Source: Nymphaea colorata (Eukaryota > Streptophyta > Magnoliopsida > Nymphaeales > Nymphaeaceae). From it: DNA of 18,717 nt. The first letter of the stretch is position 1. Every line of letters starts with the position of its first letter. The position numbers and the translations under genes were made by a program. The notes under the pieces were generated by a model. The model did not search any database. It saw only the letters and a program-made list of their open reading frames with translations, and was not told the DNA's origin. Positions 1 through 7,170 of the stretch are shown here, piece after piece. The DNA lies in the NCBI RefSeq assembly GCF_008831285.2, contig NW_022204551.1:1-18717 (forward strand), given 5' to 3'.

Positions 1-117
1 CAACACTCATTTGCTACTTGCCAAGGTTTCAAAGAACACTCAGGCTTCACCTCTTCGCACTTTCATGTTTGATTCTTGCAGATGTTTGATTGCAAAGGCG
101 AATAACATTTCTCGGTG
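1..117. repeat. Diverged copy of a dispersed repeat (partner at 3476-3595)
   Basis: By eye this block aligns almost without gaps with 3476-3595. Shared landmarks include 'gctac(t/c)tgccaag(g/a)ttt(c/t)aaa' near the start and '(c/g)aataac(a/c)tttc' near the end. I judge roughly two thirds of positions identical. This is the signature of two old copies of one interspersed sequence. Its family is unknown. The left end lies outside the window, so orientation and full length cannot be given. It overlaps the 3' part of the minus-strand open stretch at 63-470, so that stretch may partly be repeat sequence. Confidence 0.4.
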
Positions 118-691
118 AAATCACATCTACCATTCGAAGAACCCGCGCATGCCTTCTTTCCTTGCTGATTCGAATTCCCCTCTGATTCATAGTTTCGTTT
201 CCTCTTAGATATTTCTTCCTTAGAAACTTCAGAATCATGATTAATTATCTCACAAGGAGCCAGAAGATCATCAACCTGCAAATTACCATCGTGGCGCCGT
301 GCAATTCGAATGAACTTCAGCGCTCATGATTCAACACCAGAATCGAGTGCCTCTTTCGCAAATGGAGGGCAGGTCATGGCCAGCGAAAATGAAGGAGCTC
401 CACCAGATTCAGACAGCATCCCATGCAATACCTCACGCATTGGGATCTCAGGGAAAATGAGCAAGGTCATTTAACCCGTTTAGGTGAGGATTCTTGCAAA
501 ACACGACCTCGGCCTCTTTTTGTTGCACATGCTCCGGCTTTGTCTTCCTCCTGCAGCTTCGTTTCGCATGACTCATGATCCATTGAGTTGACAACTGAAG
601 CACTAGATGAAGCGAAGGCCTGAGAATCTAACGAAAAAAGCCAAACGCTTTGCCAAAACGGTAAACCGAGTCCCTTCGCTCGAGCATCTCG
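63..691 (-). pseudogene. Decayed minus-strand coding stretch, unknown family
   Basis: Read on the minus strand, 691 to 467 is open for about 75 codons. It contains a basic AT-hook-like run (KRGRGR) and ends SSPKRVK. At 467-470 the stop of this frame overlaps an ATG of a second frame, which runs 470 to 63 (136 codons) with a single internal TGA at 324-326. The second frame is hydrophilic and rich in Lys, Ser and Glu, including EEISKRKRNYESE, which could be a nuclear-localisation-type patch. One frameshift plus one stop across an otherwise coding-like composition suggests a decayed exon or exons. The block lies about 280 bases downstream of the CAP-D3 relic on the same strand, but I see no relation to CAP-D3. 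I do not recognise the family. Chance open frames remain possible. Confidence 0.3.
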
Positions 692-973
692 TTAATGTTG
701 TAACCAGCTCTGAATCCTAGACGGATAGATCATCTCCTCCTCTCTCATCCTCATCCTTGTTCTTGTTGGTAGGTTTCCGTCAATTGAATTGAGTAGTGGT
801 TGGAAGTAGACCTGTCTTAACAGACTTTCTTATGAGGATGGAGTTCGGTTTACGATGGCGTCGAATCTGAGCCAGAAACTTATGTATTGGGTTTCTAAAA
901 ATAATCTTTTCCTGGTTTTGGTGTCCGTGAAGATGGATTTTCGCTTGTTTTCTATGTGGGGTTACAGTGTGAT
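692..973. other. No gene recognised
   Basis: This gap lies between the CAP-D3 stop codon (minus strand, 974-976) and the unknown coding-like block. No open frame of note, LTR end or simple repeat was seen. It could hold the 3' UTR of the CAP-D3 relic, whose transcription would run through here toward lower coordinates. Confidence 0.3.
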
Positions 974-2205
974 TTAACCATCGAGGATCTTTAATGTGGC
1001 GAGGGTGGATGAGCCTTCACTGTCTGAATCAAAAGTCTGTCTTCTCCTCAAGGACTCCAACCCACTAGAGTTTCTTCTAGAGACTGCCTTGACCTTCGGT
1101 ATGCTCATCGAATCCAGGCGTGGGTGGACACCCCATTGCTGACATCCTTAAGTATGGTATTAGCAGATTGGCAGCTATATCAGCCACTGCAGATACCACC
1201 CTGCTAGCATCACCACTTCTCAAATGTCCACCAGCACTCCCAGATACAGCTGCAGCTGCAGCAGGTTGGCGAGTGAGTGATCTTGGACCACTGCACATTA
1301 CCCCTGAAACTGCCGACTTAGCGTGGCTTCTTCATCCTTTTGAAATCGCATTCTGGACCAAGTTCTTCTTTGCTACCTGACTGATTACCCGACCTAGCTG
1401 CTACAAATGTTCCATTGCTGTTCCCTGGTTCTTCGTCCATCTCAGTTGTATCAGCTGCTGCTCCTGAACCTCGATGGGTTGAATCCTCATTTCTTTGCAT
1501 GCTAGTACTTGTAGAGCATCCTGTCAAGGAAATGATTTAGCAAGCTGCAGACGATATTGAAGTATTTTAGCACCTTCAGGCACACATTCATAGATTTTAG
1601 GTGCTCGATTAAAACTGAAAGAACTAACAGACACCAGATTGGAAGTGAATAACCAATTTTTTTGGAAGTGCTCAACTAAGTGCAACTAATGTTCAACTGA
1701 TCAATGTGATCATCCACATTACGTTCAGTTGATTGGTTGGTTTCGTGTTGCATGACTGATTTTGCTCCTTAAGCCTAATCGCAGATCCCATCTGCAAATA
1801 ATAGTCAGATGATCAATATATTTGCAGTCAACATTGTAGTATACGACCTTTCTGTCCAGTACCTTTAGAACGGACTGTGCCCCAGGTTCAGCAACGACAG
1901 CCAAGATCTCAGCACAAAGCTTCGCAGAAGTGGCTAAAAGTTGCTCTGGTGCCATTTGTTTAAGTATAATGTATAGATATGCACCCTTTGCAATTGTGTT
2001 TTGTCATCGCTGCCTCTGTAAGAAGGAAAAACGTTCATTAACAACCCAAATAACTGCAGCAACGAACTGAGAAAGAGAAACCATTCAACAAACTAAGAAA
2101 GACATTGTCCCTGGTGCAATTCACTGTGGGCAGCATGGGCCTTGCAACCATTCAGCAAGAAAATGACTTCAACGAAGCTGTTGTAAGTCAAAAGTGGTGC
2201 CTTAG
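974..2205 (-). pseudogene. CAP-D3: 3' exons of condensin II subunit D3 (CAP-D3), frameshifted
   Basis: CAP-D3 is the HEAT-repeat non-SMC subunit of condensin II, a nuclear chromosome-compaction complex. Reading the minus strand: 2205-2093, after a TTTGCAG acceptor, encodes KAPLLTYNSFVEVIFLLNGC, a hallmark of the family's late HEAT region, and ends at a TAG. 2015-1863, after TTCTTACAG and before AAG|GTAC, encodes SDDKTQLQRVHIY in one frame and LLATSAKLCAEILAVV in another, so one frameshift lies near 1965. 1521-1318 is a Ser/Glu-rich segment ending KRMKKPR, plausibly the disordered tail. About 1298-1160 has RVVSAVADIAA; near 1152 a second frame gives LKDVSNGVST; 1108-974 gives MSIPKVKAVSRRNSSG and LESLRRRQTF before a TAA, matching the family C-terminus. 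At least three frame changes and a premature stop argue for a pseudogene, unless unusual splicing or assembly errors explain them. Earlier exons are mostly not found here. Family assignment rests on remembered conserved motifs. Confidence 0.8.
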
Positions 2206-2239
2206 CTGCAAACATGCACAATCCCAAATTCAGAATATA

Positions 2240-2329
2240 TTAGCTTCCGCGATCATCAAAAGCTTCTGCAGATTTATGTAATGATTGGAAGGAGCCAATG
2301 TAATGATGATCAGGAAGAACCCACTCAAC
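2240..2329 (-). pseudogene. Possible upstream CAP-D3 exon fragment
   Basis: After a possible AAG acceptor at 2330-2332 the minus strand encodes 29 residues beginning VEWVLPDHHYIGSFQ and ending in a TAA. In plant CAP-D3 a segment beginning VEWEFL followed by several His and a Trp lies N-terminal to the KAPLL block found at 2205, so position and partial motif fit a degenerate CAP-D3 exon. The exons expected between them are absent. The match is short, so a chance open frame is quite possible. Confidence 0.35.
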
Positions 2330-3159
2330 CTTGATTTTACAGTAGAAAACAAGATCAAACTCCATGCAATAGAGGAAAGTATAGCTTTTTGAAACATGAA
2401 GAACAATTTTTTTTTCTTTGATGAAGAATATGATTGAAAACAACATGTTTCTCAAAGCAATTTTTTTGTCCTTTTTCAATAAAAACAACAATCGTAAATC
2501 GAAATTCTCCACAACAATAAAAAACTATAAAGATTTAAGCTAAATATGCTATGCATGATGTGTGAAACCATAAAGCATGATCACCAATAGTGGATGTTGG
2601 GAGTCTTCAAAGAAGTCTCAAAGGGAGGGAATGGTCCCCGTATTATGGGATAGGGGAGATGAAAAAGATATAAATCATCACAATGTATTGCGTTTGAAAA
2701 TGAGTGGATATGTTTGAGAGGCTTCATCCATTATGTGAACGGACTACCAGTTTGGTAATGAAAATGACGACATCCTTCAAGAACAAAAAGGGGTTGGGAG
2801 ATCGCCTAAGAAGCCGGAAAACATAACAAGAGATGTCAAGTTTTTTACTTTTAAATAGCTTATAAATCATCAATTTAAATCATAGGCTTTAGTGCTCGTG
2901 TTGTGCAAATGATATGCCCTTCATTTATCCTCAATACCATACAAGCATCAGGATTCATTTGGCATTAATGTTGTTGAATCTCTAGAAGGGATGTCTTTAA
3001 AGTTCCAAAATATGAACATAAAGGAATCATCCTCGACATCTTAGAAATCAAAAAATATGAGCAGATATTGACCTAATAATTGCACATCCACAAAAGATTG
3101 TCACATTTAATTCCTATGAGTTCAGCATTCATGCTATTCATCTCTTGGCAGACACCTTT
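2330..3159. other. AT-rich DNA, no gene recognised
   Basis: This stretch has several T or A homopolymer runs (for example 2407-2418 and 2460-2467) and no sustained coding frame on either strand. A minus-strand open run to 2512 is mostly low-complexity Lys/Phe/Ile sequence from those runs. No LTR ends, terminal inverted repeats or tandem arrays were seen. It is consistent with intron or intergenic DNA. Confidence 0.4.
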
Positions 3160-3595
3160 TTTTTCTTTTTTTCTTTTTATTTTTTTGTAGCGGCTTTTTG
3201 CCTTTTTTTCTTGCTTTTGATTTTTTTTTTTTAGGCCGACCTTCACCTCTGAGGGAATACCTCACCACCACCCCAGAGGCTACTACAGAGCTCCACCACT
3301 TTGGTGGTTATGTGTAGCTTTGTCACGTATCCAACCCGTTTCACCTTGCGGGTTTTCAATATGCCAAAAGTTCATAAGTCATCATCTTCGCAGAATAGAC
3401 ATAAATCACCTTTATGCCTACCCGGTACTCTCGATTACTGACCCAGAGGAACGACTACACAAGCCTGAGCCCATCTCTCAACTCTTATTTTGCTACCTGC
3501 CAAGATTTTAAATGGCATTATGGCCTCTCTCTTAGGATATTTTCCTGCTAAATCCTTGTAGACTCTTGATCGGTAGAGTCAATAACCTTTCCTAG
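3160..3595 (-). repeat. T-rich tract plus repeat body: possible poly(A) retroposon
   Basis: About 70 bases at 3160-3232 are almost pure T with scattered other bases. They are followed by a GC-richer body (3233-3500) that contrasts with its AT-rich surroundings. On the minus strand the body would precede an A-rich tail, the layout of a LINE 3' end or a SINE. I did not find clear pol III A and B boxes or reverse-transcriptase coding, so the class is open. The distal part (3476-3595) is homologous to window positions 1-117, which supports a dispersed repeat. No target duplication was identified. Confidence 0.35.
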
Positions 3596-3922
3596 TTTTG
3601 ACTTTCTCAGCTTCATAGAATTTTTCCTTACCGTTCATATCTAGGATTTTTCTAGACTTGCTCTTCTAGTGATTGACAACAAAAGTTTGAAACATTTTCC
3701 TTTACTCAGAGAGGAAATATGAATAAAATTAAGGCATATCATTTGTGTGAGAAGACACTTTTAAAATTCTTTTAATCAAAATTAAAAATTTCCTCTTTCA
3801 AAAAAAGAACTTGACATCAAATGGTATGTTACCGAAAGTAGGAACTCTCCTCTATCTAAAGAGAGGAGTATTTATCAAACTAGATGGGCCTGTTAGGTAG
3901 AGCAATGAACTTCATCAGCTCT
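3596..3922. other. No feature recognised
   Basis: AT-rich sequence without a sustained coding frame or clear repeat. A short imperfect inverted pair around 3848-3868 (ctcctctatct and agagaggag) could form a small hairpin but has no other support. Confidence 0.3.
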
Positions 3923-4243
3923 CTAGTCAAAGTATGGTCTTCTAGACAAAAGGTTGGTTGATGGGTAATGAGTTCCCATAAATGTCATGTCATCAACTGG
4001 CTTCAAAAGGTGTGCAGTCAGCAAAATCAGCATGGTATTAGTCTCCATGCAAGGGCAGCAGCAACAATTCCTCAAGGCTTCAGTAATTTCACTAAATAGT
4101 TGGTGAACACCGTATTTATGAACAACAAAAAGGTTACTCACAATCAGCAAATCAAAGCCCAAACCGGAGGTCTGATACATGAAAATGTGACTGACAACAG
4201 TCACATATATACAGTGAAACTCCATGAAAAGCACCAAGGCCAT
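3923..4243 (-). other. Minus-strand open stretch, uncertain coding
   Basis: An open frame of 106 codons on the minus strand contains a run of four Cys (NCCCCPCMETN) and several hydrophobic patches. A possible acceptor, TGTATCAG, occurs near 4173. It lies on the same strand as the CAP-D3 relic and the coding-like block at 4457-4610. I cannot assign a family, and length alone does not exclude chance. Confidence 0.15.
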
Positions 4244-4456
4244 GTGACCAAAAAAATAGAGAATGAAAAATATTATTGAGTCCTACCAAAAGCTGTAGAA
4301 AACGATTTCCTAACAATGGCAAAAACAACAACAGTACATACACAACGAAGAACAAAGGAATAAAAAAAGAAAAAATAGAAGATGGAAGAGAACTAGTAGT
4401 TGGACTAGGTCTGATTGCTCCAAAAGGAGTCGTTGGGGCTAGCCAACTGAGCTGGA

Positions 4457-4610
4457 CTAGGTTTTGGATGATGCAGTTGAAGCCTCCTGTTTCAGTGGGG
4501 ATTTCGAGTTAATGGCAGAAGAGCAAACAATATCTGCTTCAACACTAGAAGTTGGCTTCTTCTGCTGCACAACATCTGAATGTGAAGAACCAAAATAAAA
4601 TTCTAAAGAA
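4457..4610 (-). pseudogene. Coding-like minus-strand block, unknown family
   Basis: On the minus strand, from about 4595, the frame reads SSHSDVVQQKKPTSSVEADI and then INSKSPLKQEASTASSK before a TAG near 4457. A neighbouring frame continues with PKPSPAQLASPNDSFWSNQT, as if one frameshift separated two halves of one Ser/Pro/Lys-rich exon. Such composition is typical of a disordered linker. The family is not recognised. It might be an exon or relic of the same minus-strand gene as the flanking pieces, but that is conjecture. Confidence 0.25.
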
Positions 4611-4780
4611 ATTAAACAAGGAAAATGAAAAAAAAAAATCAAGACAAACATGTGCAAACACAATCATGCACTTACATTCGGTAATGTATTTTTTGAATAT
4701 GTTTGACGACAAACTTTATGCACTGTCTGAGGAATTTGAGATATCTCAAGAAAAGAAAAAAGTTTGCAGCACAAGGATAC

Positions 4781-4788
4781 CTTCCAGG
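4781..4788 (+). repeat. Left 8-bp target-site duplication (CTTCCAGG)
   Basis: CTTCCAGG at 4781-4788 is repeated perfectly at 5377-5384, immediately outside the inverted ends of the 4789-5376 element. An 8-bp duplication is characteristic of hAT-superfamily insertion. Confidence 0.75.
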
Positions 4789-5376
4789 CTAGGTCACATA
4801 GGTATGGGTACGGGTACCGGTGCGGGTACGGGTACGGAGCATTTTCAAAAAATTTGAGTGCGGGGGTACCGCCGTACACAGACACAGACATATATGTCAA
4901 AAAATTTCAAAATGAATAATATATTCATAAATCATGATCCAAAACACAATATGAAAGTAATTGACATACAAATATATAAGCTTTCTTAATTCTCCGTCGC
5001 ATCATCAAGATTCGAAGGAGCTACATGTCACACTTTTAAGATATATTGACATCGCATGGTTATGGATCACACTGTTATCAAATATTCAAGTTTTAGAGAA
5101 GGGATGGATTTTCAAAACATTGTATGGAAGATTTTAAATGAAAAGTTGTGAGGAACTATGTGCAAGAAAGGTTTAGAGTGAAAAAGGAAACATGAAAAGA
5201 TGGGGATTTTTAATTTTCAACTAAAAAACTGGACAACTTTGGACTCGGTCAAAGTTGACAGAGTCCAAAAATGGACAAAAATGATCTTGGGTACATTGAC
5301 CGTACCCGATGCTACGTTGACCGTACCTGATGCTGCGTTGACCGCACCAGGGCCGTACCCGTACCATGTGACATAG
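4789..5376 (+). mobile_element. Non-autonomous hAT-like DNA transposon (MITE), 588 bp
   Basis: The left end reads CTAGGTCACATAGGTATGGG. The reverse complement of the right end reads CTATGTCACATGGTACGGG. These are imperfect terminal inverted repeats of about 20 bp, and they sit exactly inside a perfect 8-bp duplication (CTTCCAGG). Both subterminal regions carry clustered GGGTAC/GGTACGG motifs: about 4802-4836 on the left, and at 5287-5365 the complementary GTACCC motif spaced by 'gatgct(a/g)cgttgacc' units. Clustered subterminal motifs are the usual binding sites of hAT-type transposases. The AT-rich core (4900-5220) has no transposase coding, so mobility would have to be supplied in trans. 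The near-intact ends and perfect duplication suggest a fairly recent insertion. hAT is inferred from duplication length and architecture only. Confidence 0.72.
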
Positions 5377-5384
5377 CTTCCAGG
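5377..5384 (+). repeat. Right 8-bp target-site duplication (CTTCCAGG)
   Basis: Perfect copy of 4781-4788 flanking the hAT-like element. On the minus strand it reads CCTGGAAG, the last bases of a putative exon whose GT donor is kept on the other side of the element. Confidence 0.75.
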
Positions 5385-5442
5385 AAGAAGCTACCAGATG
5401 GAACCAACGTAAATTGGTACCAGGGTTGCTCAAATCATTTCA
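5377..5442 (-). pseudogene. Possible minus-strand exon abutting the hAT-like insertion
   Basis: On the minus strand, after a pyrimidine-containing tract ending TAGTCTAG, the frame reads NDLSNPGTNLRW then FHLVASSWK up to CCTGGAAG. Without the element this would be followed by GTATCC at 4775-4780, a credible donor. A further candidate exon lies upstream at about 5498-5550 (after GTTGCAG; LRSAFGFDAKVASSRR, before GTAACA). Strand and position would fit an upstream part of the CAP-D3 relic, but residues in the visible frames do not settle it. Confidence 0.25.
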
Positions 5443-5732
5443 CTAGACTAAATAATTGAGAAGTTCCAAGACCGACTGCTTTAGAGTACTACCCACTAGT
5501 TGTTACCTCATCTTCTAGAGCTGGCAACTTTTGCATCAAACCCAAATGCAGACCTCAACTGCAACTTTTTAAATATGGAACAACAAAGCTAAGGAGCATG
5601 TTGAATAACATTTATGTTAGGTAGTTTTTTGAATATTTAATAGTTGTAGGAACAACTCTTTATTAATAGTTGTTTTATTCTTGGACTTTCTATGTAATTT
5701 GTTAGTGTTACCCTAATTCTCCTTTAATATGA
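5385..5732. other. Intron-like DNA and possible old LTR remnant
   Basis: Between the hAT-like element and element 1 there is AT-rich DNA. From about 5600 (tgttgaataaca) it has an LTR-like character (TG start after a purine-rich aaggagca, TTTATTAATAG, then pyrimidine-rich sequence continuing after element 1 at 10833-10900). A second terminus and matching duplication were not found, so this remains a guess. Confidence 0.2.
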
Positions 5733-5737
5733 ATTAG
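5733..5737 (+). repeat. Element 1 left target-site duplication (ATTAG)
   Basis: ATTAG at 5733-5737 recurs at 10828-10832 directly outside the other LTR. A 5-bp duplication is standard for Ty1/copia integration. Confidence 0.85.
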
Positions 5738-6059
5738 TGATAAGATGTTGATCTGATCCAGATCCAACACGTCTAACCATGTCTGAGCGCATTTATTTAG
5801 GGAGGGTTATGATTGTAATTTTTGTAATTGTTTTATTCTAGACTCTAGGTTATTGTGTTGCTTCACTCTAGGCTCCAGATTATTGTGATTGTTTCATTCT
5901 AGATTCTTGTAAGTTGTGTAGAAGGATCACTATATAAATGGGTTATGTGAGAATGTGAATACTCACCTCCCTTCCTCATTTCTCTTTTCCTACTCTCTCT
6001 CTTATCTTTCCTTTGCTCAATCTGGACGTGGGTTATACTTCGACACCCTAAATCTAACA
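5738..6059 (+). repeat. Element 1 5' LTR (322 bp)
   Basis: It starts TGATAAGATG and ends AAATCTAACA, the TG...CA termini of an LTR. A TATA box (tatataaa) lies at 5931-5938. The centre holds about three degenerate copies of a 30-bp unit carrying 'ctaggctc(c/t)agatta', expanded to four in the 3' LTR. Boundaries are fixed by alignment with 10477-10827 and by the ATTAG duplication. Confidence 0.9.
5931..5938 (+). promoter_or_regulatory. TATA box of element 1 5' LTR
   Basis: tatataaa sits about 120 bp before the LTR end and is conserved in the 3' LTR near 10698-10706. It is followed by a pyrimidine-rich stretch typical of a plant retrotransposon transcription start region. Confidence 0.5.
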
Positions 6060-6071
6060 TGGTATCAGGCA
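6060..6071 (+). other. Element 1 primer binding site (initiator Met tRNA type)
   Basis: Directly after the 5' LTR the sequence reads TGGTATCAGGCA, close to TGGTATCAGAGC, the complement of the plant initiator-Met tRNA 3' end used by copia elements to prime minus-strand DNA synthesis. Confidence 0.85.
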
Positions 6072-6254
6072 CGGTCTGGCTGTTTCTACCAAGGAGAATG
6101 TTTGAACAGACTTGAAATTCCTGGTTGGTTTTCTCTTATACTCCTTCTAACATTCTGCTCCTAATCCTTCATCTATCTTGACAACTCTCTTATATTTTTC
6201 TTCATATATATCTACGTTGATAGATATATAACGGATATTCTCTCACAATCCAAT

Positions 6255-7160
6255 ATGTCCTCCAACTTCTTGCCACACCTTATTTCTGAAAGACTGAACC
6301 ACTGTAACTATCTTACTAGAAAAGGTAGATCACTCCTTTCATAAGGAGTCAGGATCTGTACCGATATCTTGATGGCTCCATTCTAATCCCACCACAGTTC
6401 ATTCAACAAGAGGTTAAGAATGAGAGAGGAGAGACAATTGCCACTCAGGAAATTCGTAACCCTCAATTTATAACATGGATGAAACAAGATCAAAGCCTTG
6501 TTGCGTATATCAGATCAATGCTCTCTCAAGAAGTGTTGATTTCTCTTTCTGATGACTGTACAACAGAACAGTTATGGATCAGTCTTGCTGAAACCTATTC
6601 TCAAATTTCAGAGGCACGTATTCTATATTTGAAGAAAGAATTTCAAAATCTTAGCAAAGGATCAATGTCGATTATGGAATATTTGGGACGTCTTAAAGGG
6701 ATAGCTGATCAGTTGGGAGTTGTTGGATATGTTGTTTCCGACAAAGAAAAAGTCCAGTAGACTCTTAGTGGCCTTGGACCAGATTTTATGCCTTCACTAC
6801 TGCTCTTGAAGTTTTGCCTATCTTGCCCACCTTCAATGAACTTCAGGGCAAACTGCTTCAACATGAAATGAACATGAAACAACTGATGAGAGGAACAAAC
6901 CAAGGTAATGCCAATGTTTTAGTTATGGAAGCTGCTGCAGGTCATAGAAAAGGAAATGAGGCTCATCAAGACGCATGAATCGTGGGCATGATGAACAAAC
7001 TGGCAAAGGTATTCTGCCAACACCAAGTGTTACAAGAAGATTTCAAACTAATACCACAAAAAAGGTGCGACGTATTTCCAATGTAACAAGAAGGGTCACA
7101 TCAAAGCAAATTGCTGGTTCAATCCACAAAACAGAAGCAATAAACCTAAAGCGATGCACA
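6255..7160 (+). pseudogene. gag: Element 1 gag (UBN2-type capsid), broken
   Basis: Gag forms the virus-like particle and binds the element RNA. An ATG at 6255 begins a frame resembling the start of the element 2 gag (LNHCNYLT versus LNHSNYLTW) but is soon interrupted. The best open part is 6479-6760 (DQSLVAYIRSMLSQEVL, ETYSQISEARILYLKKEFQ), the conserved capsid region, ending at a TAG near 6758. Frames then shift up to a zinc-knuckle remnant around 7073-7110 (QCNKKGHIKANCW), in which the first Cys of the CCHC box is read as Tyr. Several lesions make a functional Gag unlikely. Confidence 0.8.
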
Positions 7161-7170
7161 ACAAATACTT

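Noticed and set aside
1077-1380. Open frame on the plus strand at 1120-1380 as a separate gene
   Set aside because: It is the antisense of the CAP-D3 tail, whose minus-strand RVVSAVADIAA and MSIPK motifs fit a known family; the plus frame has no recognisable content.
3320-3511. Plus-strand open frame of 63 codons as a small gene
   Set aside because: It lies inside the dispersed-repeat body, and its end is shared with the repeat copy at window position 1, with no conserved frame.
4276-4857. Plus-strand open frames at 4276-4512 and 4552-4857
   Set aside because: They are Lys/Asn-rich products of A-rich DNA, and the second runs into the GGGTAC repeat of the DNA transposon (GTGTGAGTGT), so they are chance frames.
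5746-5760. Element 1 LTR starting at TGTTGATC (5746)
   Set aside because: Alignment of the two LTRs extends eight bases further left and only the 5738 start gives a matching 5-bp duplication (ATTAG).
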